Below are positions 8,657-17,341 of a stretch of DNA of 64,000 nt, one piece after another. The position numbers and the translations under genes are program-made. How positions within the stretch are numbered: position 1 is the first letter of the stretch; every line of letters begins with the position of its first letter. Under the pieces are notes generated by a model that was not told where the DNA came from, ran no database searches, and saw only the letters and a list, made by a program, of their open reading frames with translations. This stretch comes from Desulfatibacillum aliphaticivorans DSM 15576 (GTDB lineage: Bacteria; Desulfobacterota; Desulfobacteria; Desulfobacterales; Desulfatibacillaceae). Where the stretch lies: positions 1 through 64,000 of the forward strand of contig NZ_AUCT01000036.1 of the NCBI RefSeq assembly GCF_000429905.1, in the 5' to 3' direction.

Positions 8657-10579
8657 TTAGGACTTCATGATGGGTTTTTTCTCCAAAGAGTTCAAAACCT
8701 CAATCATGCGGGGCCTGCGGCGGTTGACGTCCCGCAGGGTTTTGGCGTAAGCCTTCCATTCTGCGGTTTCGCCTGCGGACTCATAAGCCTTTTTGACCTT
8801 GCGCAGATACTCGCCAGCCGATTTATAGGCGCTTACTTTTACCTGGCTGATTTGATGCTCCGCCGCTGCTTTCCATTGGTTTATGGAAAAATCCGGGTGG
8901 GTTTTCCAAACCGCATTGGCCAATTCCATACCCAACCCCCACGGCCGGGCCGAACCGGTCAATTTCAGGTACCTGGCGATGGCGTCGTCATGCCGTTTTT
9001 CATGCACGGCTATTTTTATAAGCACAGCATGAAGCGGGTAACTCTCCTTCCACCTTTTGGGGGAAAGGCGTGAAACCCAGGGCGCCGGAAGCGGCCAGGC
9101 AACCATGGCTTTCACTTTCGTATCAGGCAAGTCCGGCCTTCTTCCGGATTCCAGAAAAGACATAAGGCCCAGGCGGGTTTCCGGCCATTGTTCTTTTGCA
9201 ACGGCCTTTTCTACGTTCAGGAAGTTTCCCAGGCGGGGGGAATCAAAAAAGGCCAGAGCCGCCAGGGCGGCGACCTGTTTCTTATCCCCCAGGCGGGCGG
9301 CGATGGTTTGCATCATTTCAACCATCGCCCAGGCCGTCCTGGGGGCGTCCTCAATGGAGCCCTCAAACCCCTTGATCGCCCACTGTTTAGCCTGCTCCAG
9401 GTCTCCGGCTTCCAACAAGGCCCGCACCAATCGTTCATAATCCCCGGTGCGCGGGGCTTCCGCCATCAGCAGTTCAATCACGCCTTCCCGGCCGCTTTCC
9501 TCCATGGCTCGGATCAACCAGGACAGAAGTTCGCTTCTTTCATGGTTTTGAAAGTAAGAACCGTTCTTGGCGGGGGCAGGCATGGACGACAGCCTGTCCC
9601 TTAACAAGTCCGCGGCGTGCGCCCAGTCCTGGGGTGAAAAGCCTCCCTTGCATAGGCTCTCCTCCTCGTCCGGAAGCACATCGTATTGGTCTTCCATAAA
9701 GCGTTCTATCAACCACAGGAGACGGTCTTGGGATTTCATGCTGGAGAGAAACAAGGCTTCGAAAACCAAATCCATGCACTCGCCGATTTCCATTCCGATT
9801 TCTCCGTCCTGGTCCAAGGACTCGATCAGGTTGTCACTGTTCTCCCACAACACTAAGCCGGGGGAAAGCACCTGGCCGGCCTGCCCGTTTTTGATCATGG
9901 CCTTCATACTTGCTTGAACCTCGGTAAAATCAGGTTCCGAGTAATTGCCGCTCCAGTAGGCATCGTAATCATCAAAGGCTATAATATCATCGATCTGCCT
10001 GCGCAACACGCTCGCGGCGGCTTTCGGCCCCCTGGTCTGCAAAAGAATCCGGTCAGAGATGGTTATATGAAAATCCTCGGAATTCGCAGCCATATCCAGC
10101 AACATATCCACAATTTCCTGCTTCTTCATCTTTTTCAGGGAGGCGCCAAGATCAGAGAGCGAAATCCAATCATCATCATCATCGTCATCATCCCAGTCAC
10201 CACCTTCCGGGTCTTCACCATAGTACCGGTAATAAAGGCGCAGGCGTTCATCATCCTTGGCAGCTTTGGGGATTTTAGCTTTTTCCTCGATCAAATCCAT
10301 GCAAACCAAAACCAGGGCCACGGCATGCTTGCACGGCCCCCGTTCGTAAGGACAGGTGCATCCGCAATCCAACCCGCCCTTGGAATCGAGTTCTATCCAT
10401 GTTGCGTATTTGCGGGTCCCCTGAACCCAGGCGATGAATTCATCTTCCGGGGTTACGGCCACGTCGCTCACATGCTTCTTATACGACCGCCCCCGGGACA
10501 CAATTTTCTCGCCAGCCCACTCTTCCAATTCGCCCCATGTGAGCGAACGCAGTACTTTTTCCCACTTGCCGATCTTCAT
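8657..10579 (-). CDS. SWIM zinc-finger domain protein
   Basis: 640 residues. The SWIM motif is near residues 70-90: CGCTCPYERGPCKHAVAL gives the CxCx(n)CxH zinc ligands. An acidic run (DWDDDDDDDDW) follows at about 130. The rest is alpha-helical and may be a helical-repeat scaffold. SWIM fingers bind DNA or protein; the role here is unknown. The ATG at 10579 is chosen because AAGGGG lies 8 nt upstream; a GTG three codons earlier is possible. No SWI2/SNF2 helicase or MoxR partner is adjacent, although SWIM genes are often found beside such genes. Confidence 0.8.
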   Translation of the reverse strand: MKIGKWEKVLRSLTWGELEEWAGEKIVSRGRSYKKHVSDVAVTPEDEFIAWVQGTRKYATWIELDSKGGLDCGCTCPYERGPCKHAVALVLVCMDLIEEKAKIPKAAKDDERLRLYYRYYGEDPEGGDWDDDDDDDDWISLSDLGASLKKMKKQEIVDMLLDMAANSEDFHITISDRILLQTRGPKAAASVLRRQIDDIIAFDDYDAYWSGNYSEPDFTEVQASMKAMIKNGQAGQVLSPGLVLWENSDNLIESLDQDGEIGMEIGECMDLVFEALFLSSMKSQDRLLWLIERFMEDQYDVLPDEEESLCKGGFSPQDWAHAADLLRDRLSSMPAPAKNGSYFQNHERSELLSWLIRAMEESGREGVIELLMAEAPRTGDYERLVRALLEAGDLEQAKQWAIKGFEGSIEDAPRTAWAMVEMMQTIAARLGDKKQVAALAALAFFDSPRLGNFLNVEKAVAKEQWPETRLGLMSFLESGRRPDLPDTKVKAMVAWPLPAPWVSRLSPKRWKESYPLHAVLIKIAVHEKRHDDAIARYLKLTGSARPWGLGMELANAVWKTHPDFSINQWKAAAEHQISQVKVSAYKSAGEYLRKVKKAYESAGETAEWKAYAKTLRDVNRRRPRMIEVLNSLEKKPIMKS

Positions 10580-10709
10580 GCTTGCCACCCCTTGCCGAAG
10601 TTACGACGGCATTCATTTTTTTGCCGAAAGCATAACTGTTTATCCAAGGCCTTTCAAGGCCTTCCGCTAAAGAAACATGGAGCGGCTGTATACAGGCCTT
10701 GACACGGTC

Positions 10710-10753
10710 AATACACATGTATTAATCGCTTATTTAATACAATTGCATTAAAT
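10710..10753. promoter_or_regulatory. Paired palindromes upstream of the second TetR gene
   Basis: Two inverted repeats precede the regulator. AATACA-CA-TGTATT spans 10710-10723. A longer one spans 10732-10753, with ATTTAAT and ATTAAAT as outer arms around CAATTG. A TTGACA hexamer lies at 10699-10704. The arrangement suggests an autoregulated promoter between the SWIM gene and the TetR gene. Binding is inferred. Confidence 0.5.
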
Positions 10754-10769
10754 GCGGAAGGAAATGGCA

Positions 10770-11417
10770 ATGCCAAAACAACATGAGGGTTCCACAAAGG
10801 CCAGGCTGTTCAGGGCGGGAGTCAAAATTTTCGCCCAGAAAGGCTATGGGGACGCCACAGTTCGGGAAATCTGCAAAGAGGCTAAAACCGCCAATATCAA
10901 CGGCGTCAACTACTATTTCGGGTCCAAGGAGTTATTGTATCGGGAAATATTGGAATTCATATTCTCTGAGTATGGCAAGCATAGTTTGGAGGAAAGGAAG
11001 CAGAAAACGCCGGAAAAGCAGCTTAGGGCGATGATCGGCGTCTATTGCAGGATGCTATACGAAGACAACGCATTCACTTCAGACGCAACCGCGATATTCG
11101 TCCATGAAATGGCCAGGCCCTCATCCTTTGTGGAGGATATGGTGGATCAATACAACCGGCCCGAGGTGGAGCGCCACATGCAGATGTTTCGCCGGTTGTT
11201 GGGAGACGGAGCCGACGACGATGCGGTCCGGGACTGCCTGGTTTCGGTCTCGGGCCAGTTGCTTTATTACAGTTTTGCCTGGCCGTTATTCTCCAGGCTT
11301 TTCCCGGACTACGATGCCGACCAGCGCCATGAGGCGTGGGCGGAGCATGTGTTTGCCTTTTCCATGGGCGGAATTGCCGCAATAAGGAAAAGATTGAAAG
11401 CAAAAAAGGAGGTCTGA
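10770..11417 (+). CDS. TetR-family regulator (CecR/DUF1956-like)
   Basis: 215 residues from the ATG at 10770, chosen because GGAAGG lies 8 nt upstream; two earlier in-frame ATGs (10752, 10764) are less well placed. The N-terminal helix-turn-helix (AGVKIFAQKGYGDATVREI, then INGVNYYFGSKELLYREI) matches the CecR/YbiH subgroup. The C-terminal domain with MLYEDNAFTSDATAIFVHEM is DUF1956-like. It is followed after 2 nt by a flavodoxin-like gene, so the two are probably cotranscribed. Palindromes upstream suggest autoregulation. Confidence 0.88.
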   Translation: MPKQHEGSTKARLFRAGVKIFAQKGYGDATVREICKEAKTANINGVNYYFGSKELLYREILEFIFSEYGKHSLEERKQKTPEKQLRAMIGVYCRMLYEDNAFTSDATAIFVHEMARPSSFVEDMVDQYNRPEVERHMQMFRRLLGDGADDDAVRDCLVSVSGQLLYYSFAWPLFSRLFPDYDADQRHEAWAEHVFAFSMGGIAAIRKRLKAKKEV

Positions 11418-11419
11418 AA

Positions 11420-11905
11420 ATGGAGATCAAATCAGTATCTTGCGTATTCTTTTCACCGACGGGATCGACCCAAAAAGTCGTCCACAATATAGCGCAAGGG
11501 ATGCAGGCGGAAGTATTGGACGTGATGGACTGCACCAACCGGTCGAAACGGCGCGAAGGGATGGGAACTATCCAAAGCGACCTGCTTATAATAGGCGTCC
11601 CCGTCTATTACGGCCGGGTTCCCGAAGAGGCGGCGCCTTTTCTGAAATCATTGTCCGGCCGGGGCGTTCCGGTGGTTCTTGTGGTGACTTACGGAAACCG
11701 GGAATACGAAGACTCCCTTCTGGAGCTCCATGATATAGCGGCGGAGCAGGGATTTATTCCTGTTGCAGGCGGGGCTTTTGTCGCCGAACATTCCTACTCC
11801 CTGCCCTCCCGGCCCATCGCCCACGGCAGGCCGGATGTTAGCGATATAGCGACGGCCCAGGATTTCGGCATGCAAATCAGGAAAGAGCCGGAATTGTTTC
11901 TTTGA
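11420..11905 (+). CDS. Flavodoxin-like protein (EFR1-type N-terminal domain only)
   Basis: 161 residues. FFSPTGSTQKVV is the flavodoxin phosphate-binding loop for FMN, and VPVYYGRVPEEAAPFL and VVTYGNREYEDSL follow the EFR1 pattern. EFR1 proteins usually continue into a two-[4Fe-4S] ferredoxin region; this one stops right after the flavodoxin fold and no cysteine clusters follow in any frame nearby. It probably carries electrons with a separate partner. AGGAGG lies upstream of the ATG. It sits 2 nt after a TetR gene and is likely under its control. Confidence 0.82.
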   Translation: MEIKSVSCVFFSPTGSTQKVVHNIAQGMQAEVLDVMDCTNRSKRREGMGTIQSDLLIIGVPVYYGRVPEEAAPFLKSLSGRGVPVVLVVTYGNREYEDSLLELHDIAAEQGFIPVAGGAFVAEHSYSLPSRPIAHGRPDVSDIATAQDFGMQIRKEPELFL

Positions 11906-11922
11906 TCAAGCCAAAACCTCCA

Positions 11923-11945
11923 GGGCCGTAAAACGCTTACGGCCC
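11923..11945. terminator. Bidirectional hairpin between convergent genes
   Basis: Perfect 9-bp stem GGGCCGTAA/TTACGGCCC with a 5-nt loop between the flavodoxin gene (+) and the AraC remnant (-). Neither side has a strong T-run, so it may be a weak or Rho-assisted terminator. Confidence 0.4.
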
Positions 11946-11958
11946 CGGAACGCAGTCC

Positions 11959-12333
11959 TTAGTTGACCGTCTCGTACGCCACGGCCTGGCCGGCCATGGG
12001 GTCCTCGCGCAGTTTCTTGATATCGCGAAGCGGCGGAGCGCCGAACATGCGGCTGTATTCCCGGCTGAACTGGGAGGGGCTTTCGTACCCGACCCGAAAG
12101 AAGGCGGTTGCCGCGTCCATGCGATCGCTCAGCATCAGGATCCGGGCCTCGTGAAGCCGCAGCCATTTCTGGAATTGCAGGGGGCTCATGGCGGTTAAAG
12201 CGCGAAAATGATGGTGAAAGGTGGACGGGCTCATGCCCGTCTGGGCAGCCAAGGATAGTTGGTTTGTGCATCTGGCCATAGAGCTTTTTCCGGAAAAAGG
12301 CCCGGCGACCCGGCTAAAGCATGTTTTTAGCAA
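11959..12333 (-). pseudogene. AraC-family regulator remnant (C-terminal HTH only)
   Basis: About 124 residues hold the two helix-turn-helix motifs of an AraC C-terminal domain (SLAAQTGMSPSTFHHHFR and TAFFRVGYESPSQFSREYSR). The usual N-terminal ligand-binding domain of about 180 residues is missing. Upstream in the same direction lies the start region of the carboxymuconolactone-decarboxylase gene, so no room remains for it. I therefore read it as a 5'-truncated gene. A standalone DNA-binding domain is possible but less likely. AraC genes of this subgroup are often divergent from small redox or decarboxylase genes, which fits the original layout. Confidence 0.65.
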
Positions 12334-12367
12334 TGATTACAAATTTTTAATACAAGGAGAGATTTCC

Positions 12368-13126
12368 ATGGGTATTTCAGAAAAGGCGAAACAAAACTAC
12401 GAAGAGCTGTTCCCGGGCCGAAAATCCGCGCTTCATGACACGGATCCTGAGTTGATGGAGATTTTCGATAATTTCGCCTTTGATGAAGTGCTTGAGTACG
12501 GAAACCTGGATACGCGCACCCGGATGATCGCGATTCTGGCGTCCCTCATCGCCCAACCGGCTTTGTCCCAATATAAAATCATGCTGGACGCCGCCCTGAA
12601 CGCGGGCGTCACGCCCGTGGAGATCAAGGAGATCGTATACCAGTCCACCCAATACGTGGGCATGGCCAGAACCCTGGATTTTTTGAACGCGACAAACGAC
12701 CTTTTTAAGAGCCGGGGCGTTAAACTGCCTTTGGAAGGACAGACCGCGGTCACGCCTGAAACCGCCTTTGACAAAGGCCGGGCGCTCTTGAATTCGGTTT
12801 TTGGGGAAATGATAGAAGAGAATTACCAAAAGGCCCCGGGAAGCCAAAAGCACATCCAGCATTATTTGTTCGGGAACTGCTTTGGCAAGTATTACACCCG
12901 AAGCGGCCTGGACATAAAAATGCGGGAGTTGGTCACCTTCGCCTTTCTCTCGTCCATGGGCGGCTGCGAGCCCCAGTTGAAAAGCCACATCAAGGGCAAC
13001 CTCCGCGTGGGCAACGACAAGGAGACCCTGCTGAGCGTGCTCACCCAATTGCTGCCTTACCTCGGCTATCCCAGGATGTTCAACGCCCTGGCCTGCGTGA
13101 ACGAGGTCATTCCCGAAAATACGTAA
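12368..13126 (+). CDS. Carboxymuconolactone decarboxylase family protein (two domains)
   Basis: 252 residues from an ATG preceded by AAGGAGAG. Two AhpD/CMD-like helical units are visible: one around ARIAILASLIAQ-like helices (about 50-115) and a second near FAFLSSMGGCEPQLKSHIKG (about 185-225), with the Glu-x(5)-His pattern of the family. It lacks the CxxC pair of AhpD, so peroxidase-linked disulfide chemistry is unlikely. Reaction unknown. The truncated AraC remnant lies immediately upstream in divergent orientation. Confidence 0.82.
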   Translation: MGISEKAKQNYEELFPGRKSALHDTDPELMEIFDNFAFDEVLEYGNLDTRTRMIAILASLIAQPALSQYKIMLDAALNAGVTPVEIKEIVYQSTQYVGMARTLDFLNATNDLFKSRGVKLPLEGQTAVTPETAFDKGRALLNSVFGEMIEENYQKAPGSQKHIQHYLFGNCFGKYYTRSGLDIKMRELVTFAFLSSMGGCEPQLKSHIKGNLRVGNDKETLLSVLTQLLPYLGYPRMFNALACVNEVIPENT

Positions 13127-13310
13127 ACATCCCGCCTCCCCTCCGGCTGCTCGCATAAAACCCGGCGCTGGTTCTTATCCCTGGACGGGTAAGGATCAGG
13201 CAAGGGTTCTTGCCATTTAAAGCAAGCGCGAGTATAAGAAACGCATCTGAGTTTTTTAGAAGTCTTTGTGAGGATATTCATATATCCCTATCTGTTTCGC
13301 CGGAGGACGC

Positions 13311-14888
13311 ATGTCGGAAAGAGCCCAAATGACCAAAGCCGCCGGGGTAGTGGGCGGCGCTACAGCTATTTCCCGGGTGTTGGGCTACGTCCGGGACGCG
13401 GTCATGGCCTACTTTTTCGGGACGTCCGTTGCTTTGGACGCTTTCCTGGTGGCCTTTCGCATTCCCAATCTGCTTCGGAGGCTTTTCGCCGAGGGCTCCC
13501 TGACCATTGCGTTTGTACCGGTTTTTTCCGAATACCTGGAAAAAAAGGGCCATGAGGAAGCCATGCGCATGGCTGGCGCGGCCTTTCGTCTTCTGGCCCT
13601 GATCCTGGCCGGCCTGACCGTGCTTGGGGTGATATTCGCGCCCCAGGTGGTAATGGTTCTGGCGCCCGGATTCGCCAAGAACCCGGATCAATTCGCCCTG
13701 ACGGTCCTTTTGACGCGCATTACCTTTCCGTACATATTCTTCATAGGGCTGGTGGCTTTGTGCATGGGCATATTGAACAGCCTGCGGCACTTCGCGGCCC
13801 CCGCCCTGGCGCCTGTGTTTTTAAACGTAGCCATGATCGCCTGCGTGTATCTGTTTTTTTCCACGTTTGAGCCGCCTGTAATCTCCCTGGCTTTAGGCGT
13901 TATTATCGGTGGGGCGCTGCAACTGGCCCTGCAATTTCCGTTTATGCATAAGAAGGGCTTTCGAGGCTGGATCAAAGGGCCCTTGAACCACCCGGGCATT
14001 AAAAGGGTGGCGGTGCTCATGGGACCTGCGGTGCTTGGCGCCGGGGTGTATCAGGTGTACATCATTGTGGGGACTATCCTTGCTTCCATGCTGCCCGAGG
14101 GGAGCGTGTCTTATCTGTATTACGCCGACAGGCTGACCCAGTTGCCCCTGGGGATTTTCGGCATTTCCCTGGCCACGGCTGCTCTGCCCAGTTTTTCGCG
14201 CCAGGCGGCCAACAAGGATATGGAAGGCCTGAAAGACAGCTTTGGCTACGCCATCCGCATCATCATGTTCGTGAACCTGCCTGCCACGGTGGGGCTGATC
14301 GTTCTGGCGCAGCCCATTGTGGGGCTGTTGTTCGAAAGGGGCGCTTTTGGCGCGGAGGCCACTATTCATACAGCCCATGCGCTTATTTACTTTGTTTTGG
14401 GGCTATGCGCCATTTCAGGCGCCCGGATCGTGGTGTCCATGCTGTACGCGCTCCAGGACACGGTCACGCCGGTGCGGGTGGCGATTTTGTCTTTGGTCGC
14501 CTACCTGGCCTTTTCCATGGCTTTGATGAAGCCCCTGCTCCATGGCGGCCTTGCTTTAGCGGCCACGCTATCTTCCGCTTTAAGCCTTGCGTTGCTCACC
14601 TACCACCTTAGACGGAAAATCGGGCCGTTGGGCGGCCGAAAAATCTTGAAATCCGTCATGGGTTCACTGGTTGCATCGTTAGGAATGGGTGCGGCCGTGT
14701 ATGTTTTTGCACATTTCGCCGGAATTCTGGCGCCCGGGCAAGTAGGGTCCGCCCAACTGACTTTGTGGACCATGCTGTGCATTGGGGCGGGAATTGTGGT
14801 ATACATAGGTTTGGCCAGTGTTTTTTGTAAAAAGGAATTCCAGGCAATGTGGCGCCTGGTTGGCAAGAGGGTAAAACGCCGTGGATAA
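13311..14888 (+). CDS. murJ: Lipid II flippase MurJ
   Basis: 525 residues with about 13-14 membrane spans. The N-terminus (GGATAISRVLGYVRDAVMAYFFG) and RIPNLLRRLFAEGSLTIAFVPVF are highly characteristic of MurJ/MviN, which flips lipid-linked peptidoglycan precursor across the inner membrane. CGGAGGA lies upstream of the ATG. It overlaps the next gene, an ftsB-like gene, by 8 bp, so the two are translationally coupled. It heads an envelope operon that continues with a methyltransferase and two glycosyltransferases. Confidence 0.95.
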   Translation: MSERAQMTKAAGVVGGATAISRVLGYVRDAVMAYFFGTSVALDAFLVAFRIPNLLRRLFAEGSLTIAFVPVFSEYLEKKGHEEAMRMAGAAFRLLALILAGLTVLGVIFAPQVVMVLAPGFAKNPDQFALTVLLTRITFPYIFFIGLVALCMGILNSLRHFAAPALAPVFLNVAMIACVYLFFSTFEPPVISLALGVIIGGALQLALQFPFMHKKGFRGWIKGPLNHPGIKRVAVLMGPAVLGAGVYQVYIIVGTILASMLPEGSVSYLYYADRLTQLPLGIFGISLATAALPSFSRQAANKDMEGLKDSFGYAIRIIMFVNLPATVGLIVLAQPIVGLLFERGAFGAEATIHTAHALIYFVLGLCAISGARIVVSMLYALQDTVTPVRVAILSLVAYLAFSMALMKPLLHGGLALAATLSSALSLALLTYHLRRKIGPLGGRKILKSVMGSLVASLGMGAAVYVFAHFAGILAPGQVGSAQLTLWTMLCIGAGIVVYIGLASVFCKKEFQAMWRLVGKRVKRRG

Positions 14889-15207
14889 ATTCCATAATCT
14901 TGCAATTACAGGCCTTTTGATCTTGGTTTCCGTGCTGTTCTTTTTCCTTGCCTTTGGAAATCGCGGATTGGTGGACATGTATAACCTGAAAAGGGAGGCC
15001 GCCAGGCTGCATGAAGCCAATCAGGACCTGGAAAAGGAAAACGACCGGCTTCGCAGGACCATGTATCGCCTTTTGGAAGATCGCGATTACTTGGAAAGCG
15101 TAGCCAGAAAAGAACTCGGCATGGTTGGAAAAGACGAACTCGTATATGATTTTAAAGACGATAATCTTAGCAGCAGCAAAAAAGGAGACAAGAATCCAGT
15201 TCAATGA
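14881..15207 (+). CDS. Septum formation initiator (FtsB/DivIC-like)
   Basis: 108 residues with one N-terminal membrane segment (ITGLLILVSVLFFFLAF) followed by a coiled coil (about 38-75, LHEANQDLEKENDRLRRTMY) and the late ARKELGMVGKDELVY motif typical of FtsB/DivIC. It would act at the division septum with FtsL/FtsQ-type partners. The start is GTG inside the last codons of murJ, with AGAGGG upstream. It ends in an ATGA overlap with the methyltransferase gene. Confidence 0.88.
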   Translation: MDKFHNLAITGLLILVSVLFFFLAFGNRGLVDMYNLKREAARLHEANQDLEKENDRLRRTMYRLLEDRDYLESVARKELGMVGKDELVYDFKDDNLSSSKKGDKNPVQ

Positions 15208-16202
15208 CCGTTACCATAGACCACAAAAATGGGAAGGTCCGACTCATTCAACAGCCCGACGGTGCGAAAACAATCGAAGTTTATACCAGCGGGGCTTCCA
15301 AACCTGATAAAAAATGGACGACTTCCTACCATCCCGATCTAATCCGGGCCGTCTTGGACGCAAAAGGACCGGCTTTTCTCTGCGATGAAATCCGCCGCGA
15401 CGAGGACCCGCGATACACGCCAGGTTTGCTAAATAAGAGCATTCTGGCATATTTTAATAAACAGTATTTGAACGGCAAACGCATTTTGGATTTCGGCTGC
15501 GGCAGCGGCGCTTCCGCCATGGTGCTTAAGCGCATGTTTCCCCAGGCGCACATAGTAGGGGTGGAGCGTTCAGCCAAACTGCTGAAAATCGCCGAACTGC
15601 GCACAAAGCATTATGGGTTTAAGAATATTGAATTTCTAATGTCTCCTAATGACGACCAATTGCCGCCTGATTTGAGTGAATTCCACCTGGTGCTGTTAAA
15701 CGCGGTTTATGAGCACCTTTTGCCCAGGGAACGTCGGATTCTTACGACCAAACTGTGGGACGCCGTGAAACCCGGGGGATGCATGCTGGTGACGGAAACC
15801 CCTTATAGATGGTTTCCCATCGAAACCCACACGACAGGGCTGCCTTTAATCAACTATCTTCCAAAGGCAGCGGCCGCGCCAATGGCCAGACGGTTTTCAT
15901 TCCGTGTGAAAAATGAGGAGCCGTGGCACGCTCTTTTGCGCCGGGGAATACGAGGCGCCACGGTCAAAGAAGTTTACAAAATTTTGAAAAGTCACGACCC
16001 CCACGCCCAGATTATGCAACCCCGGCCGGGGATCAAGTCACCCCATCAGATCTGGCTGGAGGCGGCCTCGGAGCGCAACATGAAGACGCCCATGAAGCTC
16101 GCCGTGAAGTCTTGCAGATTTCTTACTGCCAAGACCGGCCTGGGGGTTTCCCCTTACATCTGCTTTGCCGTGCAAAAAGGAAACGCCGCATCTAATGCCT
16201 GA
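15204..16202 (+). CDS. Class I SAM-dependent methyltransferase
   Basis: 332 residues. Motif I is ILDFGCGSGASAMVL (about 93-107), followed by the acidic SAM-binding position in GVERSAK and a post-I NAVYEHLLP segment. The last ~100 residues are extra to the basic fold. Translation starts by ATGA overlap with the ftsB-like gene and ends overlapping the first glycosyltransferase by 8 bp, so it is part of the same operon. A role in decorating a lipid- or glycan-linked product is inferred from neighbours only. Confidence 0.85.
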   Translation: MTVTIDHKNGKVRLIQQPDGAKTIEVYTSGASKPDKKWTTSYHPDLIRAVLDAKGPAFLCDEIRRDEDPRYTPGLLNKSILAYFNKQYLNGKRILDFGCGSGASAMVLKRMFPQAHIVGVERSAKLLKIAELRTKHYGFKNIEFLMSPNDDQLPPDLSEFHLVLLNAVYEHLLPRERRILTTKLWDAVKPGGCMLVTETPYRWFPIETHTTGLPLINYLPKAAAAPMARRFSFRVKNEEPWHALLRRGIRGATVKEVYKILKSHDPHAQIMQPRPGIKSPHQIWLEAASERNMKTPMKLAVKSCRFLTAKTGLGVSPYICFAVQKGNAASNA

Positions 16203-17331
16203 ACCAATTCGCATTTTACATATTATCACTACCACAGACACCGGCGGCGCCGAGGCTATGCTCGCCAAACTGTGCAAAAGCCTGGACAAAGACAAATTTG
16301 TCTGCCGGGTGGTCAGCATGGTTCATGCCGGCCCCATCGCCCAGGACATAGCGGAAAGCGGCGTTCAAGTGGACAGCCTGGAATTAGACCTTGGCAAGCC
16401 CAGGCCCGGGGCGTTTTTCCGTTTGCTGAAAATCATCCGGGAGTTTAAGCCACACGTGGTCCAGTCGTGGCTTTATCATGCCGACTTTTTAAATCTTTTC
16501 GCTTCCCGCATAAGCTCCAGAGCCCGGATTGCATGGAATATCCGCAATTCCAATATAGATTTTTCTCAATACAACCGGCTGACGGAATGGGTGGTGAAGG
16601 CCTGCGCCCTGCTGTCCCGGTTTCCCGACGCTGTAATAGCCAATTCGTACTGCGGCCGGGACTTGCACCTGAAAATGGGATACAAGTCCAAAAGGTTTGA
16701 AGTCATACCCAACGGGTTTGACCTGGAACGGTTTTCCCGGAATGAATCGGCAGGCGAAAAAATCCGTAAAGAGCTTGGCATAGAAGAATCCGCGCCGGTT
16801 CTCGTTATGTTCGCCAGGCAGGATCCCATGAAGGATCACGCCACTCTGCTGAGGGCCGCGGACCTTCTCAGACGTGACTTTCCTGCAATAAGGCTTATTC
16901 TTTGCGGGGACAGGGTTGACCCTGGCAACGCGACATTGTACGGCATAGTGCGCGAACTTGGCCTGGAGAAAAATGCGCTCCTGTTGGGAAGAAGGCGGGA
17001 CGTGCCGGAGATCCTGTCGGCCGCCGACGTTTCGGTGCTTAGCTCTTTTGGAGAAGGCTTCCCCAACGTGGTGGGAGAGGCCATGGCCTGCCAGGTTCCG
17101 GTTGTGGCGAATGACGCAGGCGATACGGTCCAGGTAATCGGCCCCACGGGGCTTATCGTTCCTAATGAGGACGCCGCCGCCCTGGCCGGAGCGATTAAGG
17201 AAATCCTGACATTGCCAGCTCCGGAAAAGCAAGAGCTTGGATTGGCGGCTCGCCGCAGAATTGAAGAGCTGTATTCCCTGGACGCTATTGTTAAACAGTA
17301 TGAAGACTTTTACACCAGTTTGGTTGTTTAG
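16195..17331 (+). CDS. Glycosyltransferase family 4
   Basis: 378 residues with a GT-B fold. The N-terminal acceptor loop is TTTDTGGAEAMLAKL. The C-terminal donor site includes GEGFPNVVGEAMACQVPVV, the E-x(7)-E retaining motif of GT4. The start is set at 16195, overlapping the methyltransferase stop; an upstream in-frame ATG at 16165 would sit within the preceding gene. Cytoplasmic, acting on a lipid-linked or surface glycan. The exact sugar is unknown. Confidence 0.9.
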   Translation: MPEPIRILHIITTTDTGGAEAMLAKLCKSLDKDKFVCRVVSMVHAGPIAQDIAESGVQVDSLELDLGKPRPGAFFRLLKIIREFKPHVVQSWLYHADFLNLFASRISSRARIAWNIRNSNIDFSQYNRLTEWVVKACALLSRFPDAVIANSYCGRDLHLKMGYKSKRFEVIPNGFDLERFSRNESAGEKIRKELGIEESAPVLVMFARQDPMKDHATLLRAADLLRRDFPAIRLILCGDRVDPGNATLYGIVRELGLEKNALLLGRRRDVPEILSAADVSVLSSFGEGFPNVVGEAMACQVPVVANDAGDTVQVIGPTGLIVPNEDAAALAGAIKEILTLPAPEKQELGLAARRRIEELYSLDAIVKQYEDFYTSLVV

Positions 17332-17341
17332 GAGCTTTTAG

